A stretch of DNA of 64,000 nt from VRUE01 sp963822295 (GCA_963822295.1 CAWGHD010000002.1:1798001-1862000); one strand, 5' to 3'. Counted from the first letter of the stretch, positions 25,665-35,016 are shown. The notes: generated by a model not told the origin, from the letters alone. Numbers and translations: made by a program.

Positions 25665-26504
25665 GTGCTTGGCAGAGGCAAGACACAGGCGGAGCACGGC
25701 CCGCTCGACCCGGCTCCGGTCTTTTTCGACGCCCGCAGCGAGTTCGCGGCGCGCTTTCTGGTGGGCCAGGGGCTCGAGATCGGGGCCCTCCACCTGCCCC
25801 TGGCGACCCCTCCCCACGCCGACGTCCGCTACGTGGACAGGATGCCCGTCGAGCAGCTGCGCTCGGAGTACCCGGAGCTGACCGACTGGGACCTGACCCC
25901 GGTCGACGTGATCGACAACGGAGAGCTGCTCGCCACGATCCCGGAGTCCTCGCAGGACTTCATCGTCGCCAACCACTTCCTCGAGCACTGCGAGGACCCG
26001 ATCCGCACGATCCGCACCCACCTCGGAAAACTGAGGCCGGGCGGGGTCCTCTTCTACGCGGTGCCCGACAAGCGCCACACCTTCGACTTCCGCCGGCCGG
26101 TGACCCCGCTCGACCACTTCATCGCCGACCACGAACAGAGCCCGGAGCGCTCCCGCCGCGAGCACTACGTCGAGTGGACCCGGATGGTGATCGTCGAGGG
26201 CGGCGAGAGCGAGGAGCGGCTGCTCGCCCGCGCCGAGGAGCTCGAAGCGGCCGAGTACTCGATCCACATGCACGTCTGGACCCAGGCCGAGTTCCTGCAG
26301 TTGATCCTCCACTGCCGCGAGCGATTCGAGGATGCCTTCGACATCGAGGCGGCGGCCAGGCAGGGGATCGAGTTCGTCGTCGTGCTTCGCAAGGCCGGAG
26401 GCTCGCCGCAGCCGCCCGCCTCGGCGCTGGTGGCGAGCAGCCCCGGCCGGCCCTCCGCCGCGCGCCGGGCGCTTGCGAAGGTGAGGCGGGGGCTGGGGCG
26501 ATAG
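25665..26504 (+). CDS. Class I SAM-dependent methyltransferase
   Basis: 279 residues. The SAM site is GLEIGALHLPL (~40-50), an atypical glycine motif seen in glycan-locus methyltransferases of the methyltransf_11/23 kind. ANHFLEHCEDP and LRPGGVLFYAVPD follow. The last ~40 residues are a basic Pro/Ala/Ser-rich tail. It is followed after 5 bases by the Wzt gene and so belongs to the exporter operon. In other bacteria, methylation of the chain end can be a signal for Wzt-linked export, which makes this a candidate chain terminator; that is inference. Confidence 0.78.
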   Translation: MLGRGKTQAEHGPLDPAPVFFDARSEFAARFLVGQGLEIGALHLPLATPPHADVRYVDRMPVEQLRSEYPELTDWDLTPVDVIDNGELLATIPESSQDFIVANHFLEHCEDPIRTIRTHLGKLRPGGVLFYAVPDKRHTFDFRRPVTPLDHFIADHEQSPERSRREHYVEWTRMVIVEGGESEERLLARAEELEAAEYSIHMHVWTQAEFLQLILHCRERFEDAFDIEAAARQGIEFVVVLRKAGGSPQPPASALVASSPGRPSAARRALAKVRRGLGR

Positions 26505-26509
26505 GCGCC

Positions 26510-27742
26510 GTGACGAGCTCCGACACCGGCCTGGCGATCCAGGTCGAGGGCCTCGAGAAGGCCTTTCGCATCCCCACACACCGCATCGACTCCTTCAAGG
26601 AGCGCTTCGTGCACCCCTTCACGCGGCGCGAGTACCGCGAGCTGCGCGCCCTCGACGGGATCTCCTTCGACGTCCAGCGCGGCGAGTTCTTCGGGATCGT
26701 CGGACGCAACGGATCCGGGAAGAGCACCCTGCTGAAGACGATCGCCAGCATCTACAGGGCGGACGCGGGGACGATCCGCATGGCGGGCCGGCTGGCCCCG
26801 TTCATCGAGCTCGGGGTCGGCTTCAACGTCGAGCTGACCGCCCGCGAGAACGTCGTCCTCAACGGGGTGATGATGGGGCTGACCCCGCGCGAAGCGCGCG
26901 AGCGGCTCGACGCGGTGCTCGACTTCGCCGAGCTCGACGAGTTCATCGACCTGAAACTGAAGAACTACTCGTCGGGGATGCTCGTCCGGCTCGCCTTCTC
27001 GACCATGCTCCAGGCCGACGCCGACGTCCTCCTGATCGACGAGGTCCTCGCCGTCGGCGACGCGGCCTTCCAGCAGAAGTGCGCCGACGTCTTCCACAAC
27101 ATGAAAGACGAAGGCAAGACGATCGTCCTCGTCACCCACGAGATGGCGACCGTCGAGGACTACTGCCACCGGGCGATGCTGATCGACGGCGGCAAGATCA
27201 CCCACATCGGCGACCCGGCGGAGACCGGCGCCGCCTACATGCGCCTCAATTTCGACCAGAGCATCGACGCCGCGGCCGACGACTCGCAGTCGATCGTCGA
27301 CGGGATCCGCCTGCACGACGCCTGGATCGAGGACGCCGAGGGGGATCGCGTGACCAACATCGAGCACGGTGAGCCGATCCGGCTGCGGCTGCGGATCGAG
27401 GTCGAACGGGAGATCTCGAACGCCGAGCTCGGTCTGCTCCTCGCCAACGCGAGCGGCCTCGGGCTCTTCCAGTTCGGCACCGGAATCGAGACCTCCGACG
27501 GCTCCTCGCGCCTCCTCGCCGGGCAGCGGGTCGACGTGAAGACCGACCTCGAGAACCCCCTCGCCCCAGGGCGGTACTTCGTCCACTGCGGCGTCCAGCC
27601 GGGCGGCGGCGCCGACCGCACCGCCTCCCTCTACATACCCAACGCGATCAGCTTCGTCGTCTACGGCGGCCCGCACTCGCGCGGCCTGATCGCCCTCGAC
27701 CATCAGCTCGACGTGAGCGTGTCGGGAGGGGACGGCGCGTGA
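26510..27742 (+). CDS. ABC transporter ATPase for polysaccharide export (Wzt-like)
   Basis: 410 residues. Walker A GRNGSGKST is at ~65-73, the signature is YSSGMLVRLAFS, and Walker B is VLLIDEVLAVGD. The next histidine is in VTHEMAT. Beyond the ~250-residue nucleotide-binding domain, a C-terminal beta-sandwich (~275-410) matches the Wzt carbohydrate-binding domain that recognises modified chain ends. It pairs with the permease whose GTG overlaps its TGA stop. Together they should flip an undecaprenyl-linked polysaccharide across the membrane. The GTG start at 26510 is 5 bases after the methyltransferase stop. Confidence 0.93.
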   Translation: MTSSDTGLAIQVEGLEKAFRIPTHRIDSFKERFVHPFTRREYRELRALDGISFDVQRGEFFGIVGRNGSGKSTLLKTIASIYRADAGTIRMAGRLAPFIELGVGFNVELTARENVVLNGVMMGLTPREARERLDAVLDFAELDEFIDLKLKNYSSGMLVRLAFSTMLQADADVLLIDEVLAVGDAAFQQKCADVFHNMKDEGKTIVLVTHEMATVEDYCHRAMLIDGGKITHIGDPAETGAAYMRLNFDQSIDAAADDSQSIVDGIRLHDAWIEDAEGDRVTNIEHGEPIRLRLRIEVEREISNAELGLLLANASGLGLFQFGTGIETSDGSSRLLAGQRVDVKTDLENPLAPGRYFVHCGVQPGGGADRTASLYIPNAISFVVYGGPHSRGLIALDHQLDVSVSGGDGA

Positions 27743-28581
27743 GCGAGGCGGTGCAGGAGCTGCGCGAGGTGAAGGGGCCCTCCGCCCTCGGCGGCGGGCG
27801 GCGGCGCTTCCTCGACCTGCTCTGGCTGATGTCGGTGACCGAATTCAAGCGGACCTACTTCGGCACGGTCCTCGGCTACCTCTGGTCTCTCGTCCGCCCG
27901 CTGCTGCTCTTCGCCGTCCTCCTCTTCGTCTTCACGAAGATCATCCGGATCGGCAGCGAAACGCCGAACTACGCGTTGCTGCTCCTGCTCGGGATCGTCC
28001 TCTTCTCGTTCTTCCAGGAGGCCACCAACAACTCGGTGACCTCGGTCGTCTCGGAGGAGGGGATCGTGCGCAAGACCCAGTTCCCGAGGCTCGTGATCCC
28101 GCTCGCGACGGTTCTCACCGGCGCCTTCAACGTCGGGCTCAACCTGATCGTCGTCTTCGCCTTCATCCTCGCCTGGGGAGTGGACCCGACCTGGTCGTGG
28201 CTGCTCCTTCCCTTCGCCCTGCTCCTGCTCCTGATCTTCACCGCGGCGGTCAGCACGATGCTCTCCGTGCTCTACGTCCGCTTCCGCGACGTCGCGATCA
28301 TCTGGACGGTCGCGGCCCAGGTCCTCTTCTACGCAAGCCCGGTCCTCTACCCGATCGAGGTCGTGCCGGAGCAGTACCAGGGCCCGATGATGGTCAATCC
28401 GCTGGCGCCGATCTTCACCGAAATCCAGCGCTGGGTGATCAATCCCGACGGCCCCTCGGCCGCGGAGGCGGCGGGTGGGGCGCTCGGCCTTCTCCCCGCT
28501 GCCGTGATCTTCGTCGGCGTCTGCATCTTCAGCGCCTGGATCTTCAAGCGGGATGCGCCCCGCATCGCCGAGGAGCTGTAG
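27739..28581 (+). CDS. ABC transporter permease for polysaccharide export (Wzm-like)
   Basis: 280 residues of the ABC-2 permease family, with six predicted helices. The N-terminal amphipathic segment (LWLMSVTEFKRTYFGTVLG) and YLWSLVRPLLLFAVLLFVF are typical. The C-terminal VLFYASPVLYPIEVVPE segment is a family hallmark. It is coupled to wzt through a GTGA overlap and followed closely by a small coiled-coil gene. Confidence 0.93.
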   Translation: MSEAVQELREVKGPSALGGGRRRFLDLLWLMSVTEFKRTYFGTVLGYLWSLVRPLLLFAVLLFVFTKIIRIGSETPNYALLLLLGIVLFSFFQEATNNSVTSVVSEEGIVRKTQFPRLVIPLATVLTGAFNVGLNLIVVFAFILAWGVDPTWSWLLLPFALLLLLIFTAAVSTMLSVLYVRFRDVAIIWTVAAQVLFYASPVLYPIEVVPEQYQGPMMVNPLAPIFTEIQRWVINPDGPSAAEAAGGALGLLPAAVIFVGVCIFSAWIFKRDAPRIAEEL

Positions 28582-28591
28582 CCTCAGACCC

Positions 28592-28828
28592 GTGCCCGAC
28601 CAGGCCCTGAATTTGACCGACAAAGAGCTGCACGACGAGCTCCGCCGCCGCCAGGAGGAGATCCTGCGGCTTCGCGACCTGTTGATCGCCAAAGACGCCG
28701 AGCTCGGCGCGGCGCTGGGCCGCTCGCTGGAGTTGGAACAGAGCACGGTGCGCCTGATGACCGCGATCCAGAAGGTGCGGGGAATCGTCTGGATCGTCGC
28801 CGCGAAGCTGCGCGGCCGGCGCAGCTGA
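28592..28828 (+). CDS. Small coiled-coil protein between the exporter and a glycosyltransferase
   Basis: 78 residues from a GTG start. Almost the whole protein is a charged helix with heptad-like spacing (LHDELRRRQEEILRLRDLL, then KDAELGAALGRSLELEQS). It ends in a short hydrophobic patch (GIVWIVAAKL) and a basic tail, which could bind the membrane. It lies 10 bases after the permease and 4 before the next gene. A scaffold or chain-length role with the exporter is conceivable, but no family is recognised. Confidence 0.65.
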   Translation: MPDQALNLTDKELHDELRRRQEEILRLRDLLIAKDAELGAALGRSLELEQSTVRLMTAIQKVRGIVWIVAAKLRGRRS

Positions 28829-28832
28829 CGGC

Positions 28833-30504
28833 GTGGCCGCGCCCCGGTTCTCGATCGTCACGCCGGTCTACGAGACGCCGGCGGAGGTGCTGGAGGCGAT
28901 GCTCGCGTCGGTGCGCCGCCAGAGCTTCTCCGACTGGGAGCTCTGCCTGGTCGACGACGGCTCCGAGCAGGCAGCAGGTTGGCCGAATCCTCGCCGAGGC
29001 CGAGCGGGGCGACCCGCGGATCCGGGTCCGTCGCCGTGATCAGAACGGCGGCATCGTCACCGCCTCCAACGACGCGCTGGCGATGGCCGAGGGCGAGTTC
29101 GTCGCGCTGCTCGACCACGACGACGCGCTCCACCCGGACGCGCTTGCCCACGTCGACGCGGCGATCAGACGCCGACCCCGAGACCGACTACGTCTACACC
29201 GACGAGGACAAGATCGACGGCGGCGGGCGCCACTCGGGGCCGTTCTTCAAGCCGGACTGGTCGCCCGAGCGGATGCGGACCCAGATGTACACCTGCCACC
29301 TCAGCGTCATGCGTCGCTCCCTCGTCGAGGAGGTCGGCGGCTTCGACCCCGAGTTCGAGGGCTCCCAGGACTGGGACCTGGTGCTGAAGGTGACCGAGCG
29401 CGCCCGCGTGGTCGCCCATGTGCCCCGGATCCTCTACCACTGGCGCATGCTCGAGACCTCGGCCGCGGGCGGCGGAGAGGCCGCCAAGCCCTGGGCCTTC
29501 GAGGCCGGCAAGCGCGCCGTCCAGGCCCACTGCGACCGGATCGGCGTCCAGGCCCGGGTCGAGCGGGACCCCGACGACCCCGGCGTCTACCACCTGGAGC
29601 CGGCGCTCGAATCGCCAGCCCACCGTCAGCATCGTGATCCCGACCGGCGGCCAGCGGCGCGAGGTCCGCTACGAGCAGGTGGTCCTCGTCTCCCACTGCG
29701 TGCAGCAGCATCGTCGAGAAATCGACCTACGGCGACTACGAGATCGTCGTCGTCGTCGATGCGTCGACGGAGCGCGGCGTGCTCGAGGAACTCGAGGCGC
29801 TGGCGGGCGACCGGCTGCGCCTCGTCACCTACGACCACCCCTTCAGCTTCTCCGGCAAGATCAACCTCGGCGCCGTGCACAGCGAGGGCGAGCACCTGCT
29901 GCTGCTCAACGACGACATGGAGGTCGTGACCCCCGATTGGCTCGAGCGGATGGTGATGTACTCGAGCATCCCGGAGGTCGGGGCCGTCGGCGCCCGGCTG
30001 CTGCTCGAGGACGGCCGCATCCAGCACGCCGGCGTGCTCTTCGAGCACGGCGGCCACCCCGGTCACTTCTATCGCGGCTTCTCGCGTGACTTCAAGGGTT
30101 ACTCCAACAACGTCGTGATCGCGCAGAACTACCTGGCCGTCACCGCGGCCTGCCTGATGACCAGGCGCGAGCTGTTCGAGCGGGTCGGCGGCCTGTCCAC
30201 CACCCTGCCGATGAACTACAACGACATGGACTACTGCCTGAAGCTGCGCGCGATCGACCGGCGGGTCGTCTACGACCCCGACACCGTCCTCTTCCACTTC
30301 GAGTCCTCGAGCCGCTCGACCGAGGTGGAGGACTGGGAGATCGAGCACCTGGGTGCTCGCTGGGGGCATCACACCGCGGTCGACCCGTACACGAACCCGA
30401 ACCTGCGACACGGCCTGCCGCGCATGCGCGCGCCGCTGATGTGGATGCCGCGCAGGCTCCCCCGCCCGGGACGCCGCCGCCCCTCGCCCGCGCCGAGCGC
30501 CTAG
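28833..30504 (+). pseudogene. Two-domain GT2 glycosyltransferase disrupted by four +1 frameshifts
   Basis: Homology-like segments read in frames 0, 1, 2, 0, 1 in turn, with changes near 28970, 29167, 29612 and 29711. Each is explained by one extra base, and removing the four gives ~555 codons. Domain 1 shows FSIVTPVYETP, VDDGSEQ, LLDHDDALHPDAL, DYVYTDEDKIDGGG and SQDWDLVLKVTERA. Domain 2 shows TVSIVIPTGG, STYGDYEIVVVVD, LLLNDDMEVV and NYNDMDYCLKLRA. Tandem GT-A enzymes of this kind build polysaccharide chains. As written it cannot make the full protein. Either the gene is decaying or the sequence has clustered errors. The GTG start is 4 bases after the coiled-coil gene. Confidence 0.82.
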
Positions 30505-30580
30505 TCACACACTTCCGAATCCCTGACAAAAGGGTTTCTGGACGGGACAGGCGCATATCGGAACCCCGTGGGCCAATCGG

Positions 30581-30586
30581 TATTCT
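30581..30586 (+). promoter_or_regulatory. -10-like hexamer TATTCT before the SDR gene
   Basis: Seven bases before the ATG at 30594, in an 89-base gap. It is the best-looking leaderless promoter on the plus strand of the locus. Confidence 0.5.
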
Positions 30587-30593
30587 GAGTCCG

Positions 30594-31556
30594 ATGCCAG
30601 ACGCAGATGCCAGGCGTGGCGGGGGCAATCGGGCTCTGGTCGTCGGTTGTGGCTTCATCGGCTCCCATATCGTGGAGAAGCTCGTGCAGGCCGGTGAGCC
30701 CCCCGTCGTCCTGACCCGGACCCGACCGCCCGAGGACGTCGTCTCCCTGCTGGGAGAGAGCGACCTGCGCCTCGGCGACGCCGCCGACCCGGCGGCGCTG
30801 GAGGGCGCGATGGAGGGGGTCTCGAGCGTGATCTACAGCGCCGGCGGGCTGCTCCCCGCCGCCTCCGAGCAGGACCCCGACCTCGACGCCCGGCTCACCC
30901 TCGAGCCGGTTCAGGCCCTGCTCGCCGCCCTCCGCGACAGGCCCGAGGTCGAGCTGCTCTACATCTCCTCCGGTGGGACCGTCTACGGGGAGCCGGAGCG
31001 ACTGCCGGTGGACGAGGCCCATCCGACCCGGCCGCTCGGCTCCTACGGAAGGCTGCATCTGGAGTGCGAGGCGGAGGTCGAGCGCAGCCGCGTCGAGCAC
31101 GGCCTGCGAACCCGGATCCTGCGCTGCGCGACGGTGTACGGCGAGCGCCAGCACCCCGGCCGCGGCCAGGGCGCCGTGGTCACATTCCTACACCGGGTCG
31201 AAAATGGCGAGCCGATCGATCTGTACGGTGAGGGGAACACCATTCGTGACTACATATATGTCGGTGACGTGGCGCGGACATGTGTGGATCTGCTCGGATG
31301 TGTGGACGGGCCGCCGATCCTGAATGTGTCATCCGGCGAGGGCACCTCGCTGCTGGATCTCGTTCACCTGGTGGAGGATCAGGTCGGTCGTCAGGCGAAG
31401 GTGGTGTCACACCCCGAGCGGGAGTTCGAAGTGCATCGGGTCGTGCTCGACTCCACCCAGCTCCACCAACTGATCGGAAGTGACACCACATCCCTGCCGG
31501 CCGGGATCGCCCGTACACACGACTGGCTCTCCTCCACCGTCGTGGAGACCATGTGA
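30594..31556 (+). CDS. NAD-dependent epimerase/dehydratase (extended SDR) with an altered YxxxK motif
   Basis: 320 residues. The Rossmann motif VVGCGFIGSHI is at ~16-26. SSGGTVYGEPE (catalytic Ser/Thr) and the C-terminal NTIRDYIYVGD segment are typical of UDP-sugar epimerases. The usual catalytic YxxxK appears as SYGRLHLE, so the Lys is His here. This may reduce activity or mark a different subfamily. The ATG is supported by TATTCT 7 bases upstream. Its stop overlaps the GT4 gene start (GTGA), so it probably supplies a nucleotide sugar to that cluster. Confidence 0.83.
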   Translation: MPDADARRGGGNRALVVGCGFIGSHIVEKLVQAGEPPVVLTRTRPPEDVVSLLGESDLRLGDAADPAALEGAMEGVSSVIYSAGGLLPAASEQDPDLDARLTLEPVQALLAALRDRPEVELLYISSGGTVYGEPERLPVDEAHPTRPLGSYGRLHLECEAEVERSRVEHGLRTRILRCATVYGERQHPGRGQGAVVTFLHRVENGEPIDLYGEGNTIRDYIYVGDVARTCVDLLGCVDGPPILNVSSGEGTSLLDLVHLVEDQVGRQAKVVSHPEREFEVHRVVLDSTQLHQLIGSDTTSLPAGIARTHDWLSSTVVETM

Positions 31557-33259
31557 GCAAGCCACACCGCTGGGGTCTGGGGTGGCGCCTGCGGGCGACG
31601 CGGAGGGTGTGGAAACGGGGGTTGCACCCGGCGAGCCCGATGCTCGAGAGCGAGCCGCGGGTGAAGACGGCCGCCGGCACGATCGACAGGCCGGCACCCA
31701 ACAGGCTGCTCGAACGCGCGGCGGTGGACATCGAGGGCTGGGTGATCTTCCCCTACGACGCGACCTCGAGGATCGAGATCTCGCTCGGCGGGCACCCGCT
31801 CGGGCGGGCGCGACTTCACCTCCCCCGTCCGGACGTCCGCGAATCGACCAACCTTGCCCTGGGAGCGACCTCCGGGTTCAGCCTGACCACCGATCTCGCC
31901 GACTGGCCCGGGCCCGACGGCTACACGGACCTGACGGCGGTCGCGGTCAGCGTCACCGGCGAGCGGCTCGAGCTGGCCCCGGTCCCGGTCACGGTCTCCT
32001 CGGTCCCGGTCGAGCTGCCGTCCACCGAGTCCGGCGCCCCGCCGGCCACCCCGCAGCTCGGCAGGGGCGACCTGCCCGGGCGGAGGGTCCTGGTCTGCAC
32101 CCATCAGCTCGACCTCGGCGGGGCCCAGATCTACCTGCACGACCTGCTGACCGAGCTGATCGAGCAGGAAGCCGTCAACCCGACGGTGATGACCGCGATC
32201 GACGGGCCGCTGCGCGTCCAGCTCGAACAGATGGGCGTCCCCGTCCTGCTCTCGGGCGCCGCGTCGATGGGGGACTTCGACGACCACGTCGAGCGGGTCG
32301 GCGAGATGACGGCGTGGGCCGCCGACCGCGACTTCGAGGCGGTCTTCATCAACACCGCGACGGCGCTCGCCTTCCACGGCGCGGAGATCGCGTCCAACCT
32401 CGAGATCCCGGCGGTCTGGTCGATCCACGAGAGCTTCAAGCCCCCGGTCCTCTGGGACAACCTCGAGAAACGGATCCGCGAGCGCGCCGAAGCCGCGCTC
32501 GGCGAAGCGGCGGCGGCCGTCTTCGAGGCGGAGGCGACGCAGCGGCTCTTCGAGTCGAGGGTCGGCGACGGGCGCAGCTTCACGATCCCCTACGGGCTCG
32601 ACCTGGAGCCGACGGACTCGCGGCGGGACGGCTTCGACCGTGAGGAGGAGCGGCGGAAGGCGGGGATCCCGGCCGACGCCGAAGTCCTCCTCTGCGTCGG
32701 CACGATCGAGCCGCGCAAGGCGCAGCTGGCGCAGGCGCAGGCGTTCGAGCTGATCGCCGAGCGCCACCCGCATGCCCACCTGATCTTCGTCGGCGGTCGC
32801 GACAACGCCGAATCGCGGGCGCTCGGCAACCGGATCGCGACCTCCGAGGTCGGCGATCGCATGCGGCTGGTGCCGATCACCCCCGACGTGCAGAGATGGC
32901 ACGGGATGTCGGACGTGCTGGTCTCGGCCTCCGACATCGAGTCGCTGCCCCGCACCGTGCTCGAGTCGATGGCGTGGGAAGTCCCGGTGCTGGCGACGAG
33001 CGTCTTCGGGCTGCCGGAGCTGATCGACGACGGTGAGACCGGGTGGCTGTGCGAGCCGCGCGACACCGAGGCGCTGGCGCGGGGAATGGACAGGGTCCTC
33101 TCCTCGAGCGCCGAGGAAAGGGCCGCGATCGGGCGGGCCGCCAGGACTCTGATCGAGCGGCGCCACTCCCTCCCGAACTACGGACGCGAGATCGCAGCCC
33201 TGCTGGATCGGGTGGCGGCCGAGCCTCTTCCCGTGTCGAGCGGTGTGGCGATCAATTAA
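31553..33259 (+). CDS. GT4-family glycosyltransferase with N-terminal beta domain
   Basis: 568 residues. Residues ~45-140 form an extra beta-rich module (DIEGWVIFPYD, then ISLGGHPLGRARL) resembling a carbohydrate-binding sandwich. The GT-B enzyme follows. LDLGGAQIYLHDLL (~190) is the N-terminal donor loop. In the C-terminal half lie CVGTIEPRKAQ and the EX7E-like DIESLPRTVLESMAWEVPV, both GT4 hallmarks. A retaining transferase using a nucleotide sugar is expected. GTG overlaps the previous stop, and its own end overlaps the next gene by 17 bases, showing tight coupling. Confidence 0.87.
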   Translation: MSKPHRWGLGWRLRATRRVWKRGLHPASPMLESEPRVKTAAGTIDRPAPNRLLERAAVDIEGWVIFPYDATSRIEISLGGHPLGRARLHLPRPDVRESTNLALGATSGFSLTTDLADWPGPDGYTDLTAVAVSVTGERLELAPVPVTVSSVPVELPSTESGAPPATPQLGRGDLPGRRVLVCTHQLDLGGAQIYLHDLLTELIEQEAVNPTVMTAIDGPLRVQLEQMGVPVLLSGAASMGDFDDHVERVGEMTAWAADRDFEAVFINTATALAFHGAEIASNLEIPAVWSIHESFKPPVLWDNLEKRIRERAEAALGEAAAAVFEAEATQRLFESRVGDGRSFTIPYGLDLEPTDSRRDGFDREEERRKAGIPADAEVLLCVGTIEPRKAQLAQAQAFELIAERHPHAHLIFVGGRDNAESRALGNRIATSEVGDRMRLVPITPDVQRWHGMSDVLVSASDIESLPRTVLESMAWEVPVLATSVFGLPELIDDGETGWLCEPRDTEALARGMDRVLSSSAEERAAIGRAARTLIERRHSLPNYGREIAALLDRVAAEPLPVSSGVAIN

Positions 33260-34961
33260 CGAGAGCCGCCGCTGGGCCCTGCTCGTGCTCCTCGGGGCGC
33301 TGGCGCTGGCCGCCTTCGACGTCTGGTGGATCGACGTCCACAGGCGTGGCTTCCCGCTCAACGTCGACGAGGCCGGCTACACGGCGATCGCCTGGATCGA
33401 CTACCTGGGCTGGGAAACGGGCGGGCTGGACGGTTGGTGGAACGAAGTCCAGCGCCAGGCGCCGACGGCGCCCCTGCTGCCCGCCCTGACCTCGCTGACC
33501 TACCTGATCAAGCCGGGGATCGTGCCGGGCTTCATCGTGCTGGCCGCCTTCGCCGTGGCCCTGGCGCTCGCCGCCTACGGGATCGGGGAGCGGCTGGCGG
33601 GGCCGAGGCTCGGCGCCCTCGCCGCCCTGGCCACCGCCACGGCGCCCGGGGTCCTGCTCTTCTCGCGCGAGTACGTCTTCGCCGTGCCGACGGCGGCGCT
33701 GCTCGCCTGCGCCGTCTATTTCATGTTGAAGAGCGACGGGCTGCGGCTGCGGCGCTGGGCGCTGGCCTGCGGGGCCGCCGTCGGGCTGATGCTGCTGGCG
33801 CGGACGATGTCGATCGCCTTCGTCCCCGGCCTGCTGCTGGCGGGGGTCGTCCCGCTCGTCCTGCGCGCCCGCGACGACCTCCTCCCCCGCCTCCTCAACC
33901 TCGGCCTGCTCGTCCTCACCGCCGTCGCGGTCGCCGCCACCTGGTACGTCGAGGCCTTCCCCCTGGTGAAGGAATACCTGACCGACTACGGGTACGGCAG
34001 CGGGGCGAGCGCTTACGGGACCGGCGACCCCCTGCTCTCCTGGGGCCGGCTCGAAGCGCTCCTCACCCGTTTCGTCCGTTCCGACCTGCTGCTGCCGCTG
34101 GCGATCGTGGTCCTGCTCGCGCTGCTCGTGATCGCCGTCGCCGCCGTGAGGCGGATGCGCGGCTCGGAGGATCGCGGCTCGACCCTCAGGCGCCTCGCCG
34201 CGACGGACGCGACGTCGCTGGCGATCGTGATCGGGGCGGGCTTCGCCGCGCTGCTCTCCTCCGAGAACGCCGGCCACGGCTTCACCCTGCCGATCGCCGT
34301 GCTCCTGCCCCCACTGGCCGTGCTCGCGCTGCGCCTCCACCCCCGCGCGGCGCCGCCGGCCGCCGCGGTCGTCGTCCTGATCGCGGCCGTCAACCTTGCC
34401 GCCGCCTCGAGCATCTGGCCGGGCCTCTCGCGCGAGCGGATCGTCGAGGTTCCCGCCTTCGGCTACCTGCCGGCGATCAGCGGGGTCCCGCACACCCTCT
34501 CGGACGTCCGCGTGCAGGACCCCGATGGGTCGAGCACCGAGTTCGAGGAGAAGGACAGGGGTTGGCCCGACACCGACTGGCGGCTCGCCCGCCTGTTCCT
34601 CGAATGGACCGACAGCGAAGGAAAGATTCCCGTGGTCGGTGTCGCCTCGCGCGCCCGCGCCCTCAACACCAACACCGTCCAGCTCGCCGGGGTGATGTCC
34701 TTCCGGACCCTGATCCCGATGTCCCAGCTCGCCCCCGAACCGGACGACTCGGTCGCCAACTACCGGCGGCAGCTGACCGACCCGATCCGCGGCCTTCCCA
34801 CGGTCCTGCTGACGATGAACACCAACGCCGGCGACTTTCCCCCGACCGTGAACCAGGCCTTCGCCGAGGCCGCCGCGCGCAGCACCGGCTTCCGGATGGT
34901 GCGCACGATGCCGCTTCCGAACGGGCGCACTCTGAGGATCTGGCGCAAGCAGGCCCCCTAG
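33243..34961 (+). CDS. Polytopic GT-C-type (GT39/ArnT-like) membrane glycosyltransferase
   Basis: 572 residues with about ten transmembrane helices to ~400 and a soluble outer-face C-terminal domain. The first outer loop carries NVDEAGYTAIA; an acidic pair here is the catalytic-site mark of GT-C enzymes that use polyprenyl-phosphate sugars. It would act outside the membrane and decorate a glycan or protein. The GTG start lies within the end of the GT4 gene. The GtrB-like GT2 at 36597 could make its lipid-linked donor. Confidence 0.75.
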   Translation: MWRSINESRRWALLVLLGALALAAFDVWWIDVHRRGFPLNVDEAGYTAIAWIDYLGWETGGLDGWWNEVQRQAPTAPLLPALTSLTYLIKPGIVPGFIVLAAFAVALALAAYGIGERLAGPRLGALAALATATAPGVLLFSREYVFAVPTAALLACAVYFMLKSDGLRLRRWALACGAAVGLMLLARTMSIAFVPGLLLAGVVPLVLRARDDLLPRLLNLGLLVLTAVAVAATWYVEAFPLVKEYLTDYGYGSGASAYGTGDPLLSWGRLEALLTRFVRSDLLLPLAIVVLLALLVIAVAAVRRMRGSEDRGSTLRRLAATDATSLAIVIGAGFAALLSSENAGHGFTLPIAVLLPPLAVLALRLHPRAAPPAAAVVVLIAAVNLAAASSIWPGLSRERIVEVPAFGYLPAISGVPHTLSDVRVQDPDGSSTEFEEKDRGWPDTDWRLARLFLEWTDSEGKIPVVGVASRARALNTNTVQLAGVMSFRTLIPMSQLAPEPDDSVANYRRQLTDPIRGLPTVLLTMNTNAGDFPPTVNQAFAEAAARSTGFRMVRTMPLPNGRTLRIWRKQAP

Positions 34962-35016
34962 GGGCCCGGCGAAACCCGAAGCGTCCGCGCTCCGGCCAAA
35001 TTGAAAGGATCACCGG

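Noticed and set aside
28833..29929. Programmed +1 frameshifting in the glycosyltransferase
   Set aside because: Four separate shift sites without a common slippery codon or stop context are not how known programmed +1 sites look.
30505..30593. A full -35/-10 promoter using CTGACA at 30523
   Set aside because: Spacing to CATATC is 25 bases; the TATTCT hexamer next to the ATG explains the start better.
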